Position numbers and translations under genes: made by a program
Notes under the pieces: generated by a model
Seen by the model: only the letters and a program-made list of their open reading frames with translations
Told to the model about the DNA's origin: nothing
The model's database searches: none
NCBI GenBank assembly: GCA_949295395.1
Contig: CASFLB010000075.1
Location: 1 to 5,519, forward strand
Direction of reading: 5' to 3'
DNA: 5,519 bases
DNA from: an uncultured Pseudomonadota bacterium
Lineage (GTDB): Bacteria > Pseudomonadota > Alphaproteobacteria > RF32 > CAG-239
Shown here: piece after piece, positions 1-5,509 of the stretch
Position numbering within the stretch: the stretch's first letter is position 1
Layout: every line of letters starts with the position of its first letter

Positions 1-80
1 TTTGAATAAGCTTCAAATGAAAATAGCCCCACAGCCACTAAGGCCAAGGCTCTTAGCACATTGCGTCCTACGTTCATCAT
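1..80 (-). CDS. N-terminal fragment of an exported protein (partial, runs off left edge)
   Basis: An open frame reads leftward from an ATG at 80 to the window edge, 26 complete codons with no stop. The peptide begins Met-Met-Asn-Val-Gly-Arg-Asn-Val, then has a hydrophobic stretch (residues 9-22, Leu/Ala/Val-rich) ending near Glu-Ala-Tyr-Ser. This is the shape of a Sec signal peptide with a cleavage site around residues 25-26. An AGGAG at 92-88 lies 7 bases ahead of the ATG at 80 and 10 bases ahead of the second ATG at 77, which favours the first. A sigma70-like promoter lies upstream at 131-159. Only the leader is visible, so the mature protein and its role cannot be named. Confidence 0.7.
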   Translation of the reverse strand, partial: MMNVGRNVLRALALVAVGLFSFEAYS

Positions 81-130
81 AATAACTCTCCTTTCCGATA
101 TTATTTTACCCCATCGCTATTTTGAGTATT

Positions 131-159
131 ATGATAACACATCTTTTATAATTGTTCAA
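131..159 (-). promoter_or_regulatory. sigma70-like promoter for the exported protein at 80-1
   Basis: On the minus strand TTGAAC (159-154) is followed by exactly 17 bases and TATCAT (136-131). This is 4/6 and 5/6 matches to the TTGACA and TATAAT consensus with the ideal spacer. Transcription would start near 124 and leave a leader of about 44 bases before the ATG at 80. The match is by eye, and AT-rich DNA yields chance hits. Its position in the 152-base gap before a gene with a good ribosome binding site supports it, and it implies that the fragment at 80-1 can be transcribed separately from the two upstream genes. Confidence 0.5.
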
Positions 160-232
160 TATAATTTTATTCTATTGGCTGATTTTTAGGCGTAAAAAAT
201 ATTTTGCCCCTCTTTACTATAGAAGTGCGATA

Positions 233-1549
233 TTATGGTTGAACGGCTATTGGAGCGTCTAAGATATTAAAACCCATTTCTTTTAACGCCTTTTCAAGCA
301 TTCGGCGATTTTTTCTGACAGCTTTTACATCAGCCTCTGAAGCTTTGTACATTTCAGGCAAGGCTAACATGGTTGCCAATTGCGGTCCACGGAAAATCAT
401 AGGAACCGACATAATTCCTTCCTTATAAACATTATCCCTGTAATCCATTATGGCTTTGAGTGTAGAGAGACTCATTCGACTCAAACGATAGGCCTTGATT
501 GTTTTGTCACAGGTGTAGGCCCATTCCTCCAATGAAAAACCCTCTTTTCCGACAATTTTTAGGACATCACTGTCTTGACCAGAGACCCGAAGCCTTTGAA
601 CCAATCTTTGACATGGGTTAACAAGATCTTTTAAGCCTTTTACCGGCAAAGCGATGCCTTGTTCTTCCTCGTATTTATCAATAAGCAAACCGGCTTGTGC
701 CCGCGCAAGCTTGCCTTCCATATTCTGGCCATACTGTTTTAAGTCCTTTAAGGTACGGCCAAAGGCTTTGACATCGGCTGAGGTTAGCGTTGTTTCCAAA
801 CTCGGATTTATCGTGCGTAGCTTATCATCAATCCCCTCGCCCTTTCTTTTCCGGTTTGGATAATAATCTTCCGGGCGGACACGTTCTTTTACTCTTTGCC
901 AAAATTTTTCATCATATTCCACTTTTACATGAATTGGTTTGGGACGAGGATACTCTCCGGCCTTGATATTTTCAGGCCAAATTTCAGGCATCAACACAAA
1001 ATACATAAATGGTGATAAAAACTCTAGATTTTCTATATGTTTTACTTGCGGGGCTATGCGTTCGGGAAACTTATTTTTGGTCTCTTTTATCCCCGGCATT
1101 TCTAGTATCTTTTGCGACATATTCGGAACCGTATGCAGATAGGGGCCAATATACGGGTACAGCCCCTCGGGAATCGTTTTTATCATGTCATAGATTAGGT
1201 CTTCACCGATTTTTTTCAGGCGCTTGTCGCTGGATCCATAAGCCTTAATCTTACTATTAAACTCGGGGTCAAATTTTTGACCAATATTCCATGCAAATTC
1301 ATATTTACGATCATAAATCGTGTTTTTTAGATACCTTTGCTTAAGTTCTTCCAACGGCGGAATTTTAGCATTCAAATCCACAGCGTAAAATGAAGAATAA
1401 TCTCGGGACTTATTTTGAGTGAGGTTTTGATATCCTTTGGGCGATACATTGGATAATGACCAAGGCGCGACGGCAGCCTCGGAGGCTGTTATCACCCCCC
1501 AAAACGCCACGCTCGCCATAAGTATCCCGAGTGTTTTCATCTTTGCCAC
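233..1549 (-). CDS. Exported protein of unknown function, coupled to the DUF4139 gene
   Basis: This is a 438-residue protein that I do not recognise. Residues 1-26 form a signal peptide: Lys3 and Lys5, a hydrophobic core from about 7 to 22, then Ser-Glu-Ala-Ala as the likely cleavage region. The mature part is hydrophilic, rich in Lys, Glu, Tyr and Pro, with no further convincing membrane span. Residues 131-192 are Pro/Tyr/Phe-rich, and the C-terminal third (about 255-430) looks mostly helical. It has only two cysteines, Cys313 and Cys347, which could pair as a disulfide in the periplasm. The GTG start shares its G with the TAG stop of the DUF4139 gene (TAGTG), so translation is probably coupled. 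An AAGGA lies 3 bases from the GTG and 12 bases from an in-frame ATG at 1540, so the start could be either and the signal peptide works with both. The order suggests co-expression with the DUF4139 protein. No clear terminator hairpin follows the stop. Confidence 0.8.
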   Translation of the reverse strand: MAKMKTLGILMASVAFWGVITASEAAVAPWSLSNVSPKGYQNLTQNKSRDYSSFYAVDLNAKIPPLEELKQRYLKNTIYDRKYEFAWNIGQKFDPEFNSKIKAYGSSDKRLKKIGEDLIYDMIKTIPEGLYPYIGPYLHTVPNMSQKILEMPGIKETKNKFPERIAPQVKHIENLEFLSPFMYFVLMPEIWPENIKAGEYPRPKPIHVKVEYDEKFWQRVKERVRPEDYYPNRKRKGEGIDDKLRTINPSLETTLTSADVKAFGRTLKDLKQYGQNMEGKLARAQAGLLIDKYEEEQGIALPVKGLKDLVNPCQRLVQRLRVSGQDSDVLKIVGKEGFSLEEWAYTCDKTIKAYRLSRMSLSTLKAIMDYRDNVYKEGIMSVPMIFRGPQLATMLALPEMYKASEADVKAVRKNRRMLEKALKEMGFNILDAPIAVQP

Positions 1550-2991
1550 TAGTCCTTTTTGCTTAGACGTACCGTATAGGTGAAAACATATTTGCTTTGT
1601 GCCGGTATGTCAATTAACCATTGTGCGGTTGAAGCATCTTTGCGACGACTTTTTAGCTCCTCTGAAATAATTTTCCAATCAACCCAGCCAAAATTTTGTT
1701 CATATTCAATTTGAACATTTTCGTTTTTGGCGTTGCTAATTGTTATTTCAATCGTAGCCTGCGTTGTATCTTCAGCAATTTTTTCTGCTGAACTTACCTC
1801 ACCTTGGGCATAAACATCAAAAACCTGACCGATACGAAGCTCTGTTTTTTCACCCTCGGCTAAAGATGGTAAATTATTTTCTCCGATAAACTGACGACTA
1901 CCACGGTTATCTTTTTCAAAGAATCGGATGACACCCTTGGGCAAAGCTTCACCCAGCCCCTTTTCTTTCGTATTTTCAAGTTTGTAAATTACCGACGGAT
2001 TGGCTTTTTCAAAACGACTTTCTGTTTGATTTAGATTTAAATACAGAGGAGACGTCAAACGATATATTTTATCATATTTTACGTTATCTTTATTCATCAA
2101 ACTAACTTGTTTGCTTTGGTTATCCCTTAGCGTCGTTTTTATCGGCAAGGTGTAAAGATAATAGTCAGCAAAAGCTTCAGAGCTTGGCGCAGCCGCGCTA
2201 TCTTCCGCCATTGCCACCATTCCGGCCGCTTTCATATTTCGCATCGCCATTACCGGACGCATAACATAAGATGAGACCTGATTAACCGATCCGGCAATCA
2301 ACTGAACCGAGGCGTTTTCATAGTCCGTACCCGATTCATTTTTTAAGGTTATCCAACCGGTTAAATTAAGATCTTCGTCTCCGTTTATTTCGGCAACATA
2401 ATCGGCTTTCCAGCTCAATCCATTGGTTAAATATGAGAGTTCTAATTCTTTATCTTGGGCGGCTTGCGCACTATTAACATCGATAACCAATGTTGGCTTG
2501 GTTCTTAACCCCGCCGGAATTTCTGAATAAATTATTCGTCCGGGAAAGGCTGTTTCAATACCGTAGTCAAATTTTAGTACCGGATTGGAACTTCCGGCCT
2601 CTATAATCTCAGCTTCATTGTATTCCGTTTTTCCGGTTGTTTCGTTATACAGAGCTGTTCTTACTTTTTTACCGACCGATGCCTTCATAATATTGTCCGG
2701 CGTCATCAGATTGTAGTTATAATTTTGTTCAGCAACATTTATTCCCGCACCTAAAAGCATTGCTGTTTCGGGCAATATTTGGGACGAAACACCTTCAAAC
2801 GCCAGTTCGTTTTTTCCGGCAGACAAATCTGCGCGGCGCGTATCTTTTACATAAGCCATATTGTTATTGTATACGCTTATCTCCATTTTTGTTGTATCAG
2901 ACGAATCGACAAGTGTTTCGGCACTCATGACCGCTCCTGATGCCACACTTAAAAGAAGGCTTAACCCTAATATCTTAACAGATTTGTTCAT
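1549..2991 (-). CDS. DUF4139 domain-containing exported protein
   Basis: This is a 480-residue protein with a signal peptide (residues 1-24: Lys3 and Lys6, then a Leu/Val/Ala core ending Met-Ser-Ala). The mature chain matches the DUF4139 family pattern from memory. There is an N-terminal beta segment with Val-Tyr-Asn-Asn-Asn near 40 and Gly-Val-Ser...Pro-Glu-Thr near 67-76. The family hallmark Tyr-Leu-Thr-Asn-Gly-Leu-Ser-Trp-Lys-Ala-Asp-Tyr is at 187-198, followed by Trp-Ile-Thr-Leu-Lys-Asn-Glu-Ser-Gly (213-221). Tyr-Leu-Tyr-Thr-Leu-Pro is at 278-283, Gly-Val-Ile-Arg-Phe-Phe near 353, and a closing Tyr-Thr-Val-Arg near 472-475. The family is predicted to be beta-rich and its biochemical role is not established. 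A short Ala/Ser-rich linker (about 255-273) separates the two halves. AGGAAG at 3002-2997, five bases before the ATG at 2991, fixes the start. It is divergent from gcrA and is the first gene of a two-gene unit with the overlapping unknown gene. Confidence 0.88.
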   Translation of the reverse strand: MNKSVKILGLSLLLSVASGAVMSAETLVDSSDTTKMEISVYNNNMAYVKDTRRADLSAGKNELAFEGVSSQILPETAMLLGAGINVAEQNYNYNLMTPDNIMKASVGKKVRTALYNETTGKTEYNEAEIIEAGSSNPVLKFDYGIETAFPGRIIYSEIPAGLRTKPTLVIDVNSAQAAQDKELELSYLTNGLSWKADYVAEINGDEDLNLTGWITLKNESGTDYENASVQLIAGSVNQVSSYVMRPVMAMRNMKAAGMVAMAEDSAAAPSSEAFADYYLYTLPIKTTLRDNQSKQVSLMNKDNVKYDKIYRLTSPLYLNLNQTESRFEKANPSVIYKLENTKEKGLGEALPKGVIRFFEKDNRGSRQFIGENNLPSLAEGEKTELRIGQVFDVYAQGEVSSAEKIAEDTTQATIEITISNAKNENVQIEYEQNFGWVDWKIISEELKSRRKDASTAQWLIDIPAQSKYVFTYTVRLSKKD

Positions 2992-3051
2992 ATTAACTTC
3001 CTTTCTTACTGTTTTAATGGCGTTATCTTATGAAATATCTCCTAAAAAATC

Positions 3052-3079
3052 TTAAATATTTTATCTTTTTTTAAATATT
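3052..3079. repeat. Direct repeat TTAAATATT x2 upstream of the gcrA promoter
   Basis: TTAAATATT occurs at 3052-3060 and again at 3071-3079, start-to-start 19 bases (about two helical turns). A shorter AAATATT is at 3095-3101. The pair ends 3 bases before the proposed gcrA -35 element. It could be an operator or an AT-rich UP-like element. In DNA this AT-rich it could also be chance. Confidence 0.35.
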
Positions 3080-3082
3080 CTC

Positions 3083-3111
3083 TAGACTCGCGAAAAATAT
3101 TACCTTAGAAT
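3083..3111 (+). promoter_or_regulatory. gcrA promoter with a GANTC (CcrM) site in the -35 element
   Basis: TAGACT (3083-3088) and TAGAAT (3106-3111) are separated by 17 bases and match the sigma70 -35 and -10 hexamers at 4/6 and 5/6. Transcription would start near 3118, giving a leader of about 40 bases. GACTC at 3085-3089, a GANTC site of the CcrM methylase, overlaps the -35 hexamer. GcrA is known to act with sigma70 at promoters carrying methylated GANTC, so placement on gcrA's own promoter hints at autoregulation. The promoter call is by eye and untested. Confidence 0.45.
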
Positions 3112-3145
3112 GCCCTCATAATATAAAATACACTAATTTTTTATT

Positions 3146-3151
3146 GAGGAG
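3146..3151 (+). promoter_or_regulatory. Ribosome binding site that fixes the gcrA start
   Basis: GAGGAG lies 7 bases ahead of the ATG at 3159. A longer in-frame reading from TTG at 3144 would put this site inside the coding sequence and add Met-Arg-Arg-Cys-Phe, which GcrA proteins lack. The site therefore decides for the ATG, after which the protein begins Met-Ala-Trp-Thr-Asp as usual for the family. Confidence 0.85.
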
Positions 3152-3158
3152 ATGTTTT

Positions 3159-3728
3159 ATGGCTTGGACAGATAAAATGGTCGAAGACCTGAGAAAAATG
3201 TGGAAAGACGGTTTAACAACCGGCGAAATCGGGAAAAGGCTCGGTGTTTCTAAGAACTCTATTATCGGTAAAGTTCACCGCCTTGGTTTATCCGGACGTC
3301 CTTCTCCAATCAAGAAGAAGTCTGATACCTCCCAGGCTCCTAAACCGGCGACCTCTTCTACTCCTTCAAAAAAGACTGAACCAGTCAGTGAAAAGAAAGT
3401 TGTTTCTTCTACCCCTAAAAAAAATGAGGATGCTCCTTCTGTGGCTAAGGAGGACAAAATTGAAGCCGGAAAAAAATTTCAGGCTCCGCTCAAGGAGCCC
3501 CTTTCAGACGAGCCCCTTTTCAAAGCCGATTTGAAGAAAAACAGCGAATCGAACGGAAAAACGTCTTTGGTCGATTTGGACAATCACACCTGTCGTTGGC
3601 CAATCGGCGACCCCAAAGACGAAAACTTTCACTTCTGCGGAAAAAAAGTTAAAATCGGACAGACTTATTGCGACGAACATGCGGCTATTGCTTACGTTAA
3701 ACCCAACAAAAAAATAACCTTTGTTTAA
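3159..3728 (+). CDS. gcrA: GcrA cell cycle regulator
   Basis: This 189-residue protein is recognised as GcrA, the alphaproteobacterial transcription factor that binds sigma70 RNA polymerase and acts at promoters with methylated GANTC. Residues 1-47 are the DNA-binding helix-turn-helix domain: Trp3-Thr-Asp, Leu11...Trp15, Gly18-Leu, Glu23-Ile-Gly, then Asn33-Ser-Ile-Ile-Gly-Lys-Val-His-Arg-Leu-Gly-Leu-Ser-Gly-Arg47, the family signature. Residues 48-140 are a charged Lys/Ser/Pro/Glu-rich linker, probably disordered. Residues 142-182 match the C-terminal sigma-interacting domain: Cys145-Arg-Trp-Pro-Ile-Gly-Asp-Pro, Phe159-Cys160-Gly, Cys171-Asp-Glu-His174. The Cys/His set might bind a metal, which is inference. 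Length is near the family's usual 170-190. The start is the ATG preceded by GAGGAG. It is divergent from the DUF4139 gene and 50 bases ahead of motA. The promoter overlaps a GANTC site, suggesting self-regulation. Confidence 0.96.
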   Translation: MAWTDKMVEDLRKMWKDGLTTGEIGKRLGVSKNSIIGKVHRLGLSGRPSPIKKKSDTSQAPKPATSSTPSKKTEPVSEKKVVSSTPKKNEDAPSVAKEDKIEAGKKFQAPLKEPLSDEPLFKADLKKNSESNGKTSLVDLDNHTCRWPIGDPKDENFHFCGKKVKIGQTYCDEHAAIAYVKPNKKITFV

Positions 3729-3734
3729 CCTTTT

Positions 3735-3771
3735 ACCCTTATAATTATATTTAACGTGTAATTTTAAGGGT
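3735..3771 (+). promoter_or_regulatory. Inverted repeat burying the motA ribosome binding site
   Basis: ACCCTTATAATTA (3735-3747) can pair with TAATTTTAAGGGT (3759-3771) with a single T-T mismatch (3742/3764). Two wobble pairs and one A-T pair could extend it toward a five-base loop. The right arm contains AAGGG (3766-3770), the ribosome binding site 8 bases ahead of the motA ATG. In a read-through transcript from gcrA the site would be paired. Four T's follow the stem, so a weak terminator for gcrA is an alternative. TATAAT at 3740-3745 within the left arm is a perfect -10 but has no good -35. The stem is AT-rich apart from three G-C pairs, so stability is modest. Confidence 0.45.
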
Positions 3772-3778
3772 TTTAAAA

Positions 3779-4600
3779 ATGTCTTTGGGTACTATAATCG
3801 CTTTTATTGCCGGCGTTATGACGGTAATAGGTTCTATTTTGGCAGCAACCGATCGGCCAATGGCTTTTTTTGATGTTCCGAGTGTGATTATTGTCGTGGG
3901 CGGAACTGTTGTTACATGCTTTATTTCTTATGAAACAAAGGTCGCTTTCGATGCTTTAAAGACGATTTTTAAGGTATTTAAACGTTATAATGATATGAAC
4001 GCTTCGCTTAAAGATGAAGTCGGGCGAATCGTTAAATGGGGTTATACTATTCAAAAAAACGGTCTTCAGGGTCTTGAAAATGAAGTCACCGAATCGCTTC
4101 GTAAAGATTCTCCTTTCTTGGCTTACGGTGCTGATTTGGTGGTTACCGGTTATACAGGTGCTGAAATTCGTCAGATTTTGGAGCATATGTTGGAGGAACA
4201 ATCAAATCGAAACCGTATCAGCACAGGTGCTTTAATGAAAATGGGCGGCGATGCTCCGGCTTTTGGTATGCTTGGTACCCTTATCGGTTTGGTTATTATG
4301 TTGAGCAACATGAGCGGCGACCCGGCCTCTATCGGACCTAGTATGGCCGTTGCCTTAATTACAACATTTTATGGCGTTATTTTAGCTCGTTTGTTCTGCA
4401 TTCCTATGGCAACCAAAATGAATGCTCGCTATGACCGTACCGAACTTATTAATTCTATTCAGCTTGATGGTTTGGTTCTTTTGGCTGAGCGTAAAAGCCC
4501 TCGCTATATTCAAGATAAACTTAACTCCTTTGTTGATGTCAGCGAACAATTCTTGATTGACCGTGATATGAACAGAGATACCTCTTCTTCCAGCAATTAA
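3779..4600 (+). CDS. motA: Flagellar motor stator protein MotA (PomA-like)
   Basis: This 273-residue inner-membrane protein forms, with MotB, the ion channel whose flow drives flagellar rotation. It has four membrane spans at about 4-23, 33-51, 159-178 and 187-208. A large cytoplasmic loop (52-158) carries charged residues expected to contact the rotor protein FliG. Family marks include Asp32-Val-Pro-Ser and Val-Gly-Gly at the second span, Pro160-Ala-Phe-Gly-Met-Leu-Gly-Thr167 in the third, Ala-Val-Ala-Leu-Ile-Thr195-Thr196 in the fourth, and Pro209. Pro160 and Pro209 are 49 residues apart, the same as Pro173 and Pro222 of E. coli MotA. The overall pattern is closer to sodium-type PomA/MotP than to E. 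coli MotA. AAGGG lies 8 bases before the ATG, inside an inverted repeat. motB follows after 15 bases. The C-terminal tail (Asn-Arg-Asp-Thr-Ser-Ser-Ser-Ser-Asn) is polar. A TolQ/ExbB relative is excluded by length and by the motB neighbour. Confidence 0.93.
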   Translation: MSLGTIIAFIAGVMTVIGSILAATDRPMAFFDVPSVIIVVGGTVVTCFISYETKVAFDALKTIFKVFKRYNDMNASLKDEVGRIVKWGYTIQKNGLQGLENEVTESLRKDSPFLAYGADLVVTGYTGAEIRQILEHMLEEQSNRNRISTGALMKMGGDAPAFGMLGTLIGLVIMLSNMSGDPASIGPSMAVALITTFYGVILARLFCIPMATKMNARYDRTELINSIQLDGLVLLAERKSPRYIQDKLNSFVDVSEQFLIDRDMNRDTSSSSN

Positions 4601-4615
4601 AGACGGTAGGTCATC

Positions 4616-5272
4616 ATGAAAGCAAAAAAAGAAGTTCAAATCGACAGCTCTTGGCAAGACACCTACGGTGATATGGTCACATTGCTGTTGTGCTTTTTTG
4701 TCATGATGCTTGCGGCTTCCAGTGTTGATCAGGCTAAGTACGAACAAATTCAAGCCGGTATGCAAGAAGGTGTCGGTAAAGTTCAGGCTCAACGCCCTAT
4801 CGAAATGCTTATGGTCGAGTTAAGCGATGATGTTCAATCCATGGATGCTTCAGACGAAGTTTCTATCGGTAGCGATACTCAAGGTATTGTTTTGGAATTT
4901 GGTGGCGATACTTTCTTTGACACCGGTTCTGCCAAGTTAAAACCGCAAGCTCAACCGATTTTGAAACGCATTGCGGCAACCTTGCAATCCGAACGTTATG
5001 CTAAATTTGATTTTAGTATTGAAGGACATACCAGTAATAAAAAAGTTTCTTCGAAACAATATCCCTCTAATTGGGAGCTTTCGGCTGCTCGTGCGTCAAC
5101 CGTGGCTCGCTTTTTGGAAGAGCGTGGTATTTCGCATACTCGCATCAAAATTATCGGTTTTGCCGACAATGTACCTAAGTATCCTAATTTTGATTTATTC
5201 AATGAGCCTATTCCGCAAAATCAACTTAAAAACCAAAGAGTTGTGATTCATATCGAACCGAGGTTTTATTAA
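4616..5272 (+). CDS. motB: Flagellar motor stator protein MotB (OmpA-like C-terminus)
   Basis: This 218-residue protein is the partner of MotA and anchors the stator to peptidoglycan. A short cytoplasmic N-terminus leads into one membrane span (about 20-37). Tyr17-Gly18-Asp19 places the essential ion-binding aspartate at its cytoplasmic edge (equivalent to Asp32 of E. coli MotB). Residues 38-60 fit the periplasmic plug and linker. The OmpA-like domain spans about 88-215: Gly-Ile-Val-Leu near 90, Phe-Asp-Thr-Gly-Ser-Ala-Lys-Leu (101-108), Glu-Gly-His-Thr (136-139), Asn-Trp-Glu-Leu-Ser-Ala-Ala-Arg (152-159) and Arg-Val-Val-Ile (208-211). An oddity is that residue 140 is Ser where the family usually has Asp (His-Thr-Asp), a peptidoglycan-contact position in OmpA. 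Arg159 is kept. It is shorter than E. coli MotB (308) because the linker is short. TAGGT at 4607-4611 is a modest ribosome binding site. It is co-transcribed with motA and followed by a terminator. Confidence 0.94.
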   Translation: MKAKKEVQIDSSWQDTYGDMVTLLLCFFVMMLAASSVDQAKYEQIQAGMQEGVGKVQAQRPIEMLMVELSDDVQSMDASDEVSIGSDTQGIVLEFGGDTFFDTGSAKLKPQAQPILKRIAATLQSERYAKFDFSIEGHTSNKKVSSKQYPSNWELSAARASTVARFLEERGISHTRIKIIGFADNVPKYPNFDLFNEPIPQNQLKNQRVVIHIEPRFY

Positions 5273-5277
5273 TTGGC

Positions 5278-5311
5278 AAAAATATCCTTCTTAACCGAAG
5301 GGTATTTTTTT
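5278..5311 (+). terminator. Rho-independent terminator after motB
   Basis: ATATCCTTC (5282-5290) pairs with GAAGGGTAT (5297-5305) around a six-base loop (TTAACC), with one T-G wobble. The stem is extended by A-T pairs outward, and the run of seven T's (5305-5311) follows. It starts 6 bases after the motB stop and would end the motAB transcript (possibly gcrA-motA-motB). Confidence 0.88.
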
Positions 5312-5357
5312 ATCGCACGCGCGTTGATTGTCTCTCTTTCGGGCTTAATATAAGGCT

Positions 5358-5408
5358 TTATCCCCAGAAAAATTTTGCATTTATTCACAAAAACGGTGGT
5401 TTTCCACA
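5358..5408 (+). promoter_or_regulatory. Cluster of three DnaA-box-like nonamers
   Basis: On one strand lie TTATCCCCA (5358-5366), TTATTCACA (5381-5389) and TTTTCCACA (5400-5408). The last two fit the relaxed DnaA consensus TTWTNCACA exactly, and the first differs at one position. Spacing start to start is 23 and 19 bases. An AT-rich stretch follows (5421-5500, about 25% G+C by hand count) and leads to the ribosome binding site of the gene at 5510. This may be a DnaA-controlled promoter region or part of a replication origin, and the window ends before the gene that could tell them apart. No convincing sigma70 promoter pair was found in the stretch. Confidence 0.4.
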
Positions 5409-5509
5409 GGCGTGGGGTTCGTGTTAAATATCAAAATAGGCTAATATAACTCTTGTGACTATCGGACTATGACTTTAATTTTTTTAACTCTTTTATAAAG
5501 GAACTTTTG

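Noticed and set aside
189..210. Inverted GGGGCAAAA / TTTTACGCC as a terminator for the unknown exported gene
   Set aside because: Two mismatches lie in the G-C part of the stem and almost no loop remains, so it would not form a stable hairpin.
654..1248. Overlapping plus-strand open frames opposite the unknown exported protein
   Set aside because: They are short (67-79 residues), Cys/Ser/Phe-rich, mutually overlapping, and lie opposite a longer frame with signal peptide and coupled start.
3144..3158. Upstream in-frame TTG start that would add five residues to GcrA
   Set aside because: The codons overlap the GAGGAG ribosome binding site, and GcrA proteins begin Met-(Ala/Ser)-Trp-Thr.
3740..3745. 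Perfect TATAAT as a stand-alone motA promoter
   Set aside because: No acceptable -35 lies 16-18 bases upstream and there is no extended -10 TG. It is mentioned only as part of the hairpin hypothesis.
4382..4792. 136-residue open frame antisense to the motA-motB junction
   Set aside because: It lies opposite two well-conserved genes and its translation resembles no known family, so it is a shadow of their codon use.
5335..5357. GGGCTTA...TAAGGC imperfect palindrome
   Set aside because: Only four contiguous pairs can form, which is expected by chance in this stretch.
5475..5487. TTAA-N5-TTAA as a CtrA box before the last gene
   Set aside because: The spacing is 5 rather than the required 7, in a T-rich run where TTAA is frequent.
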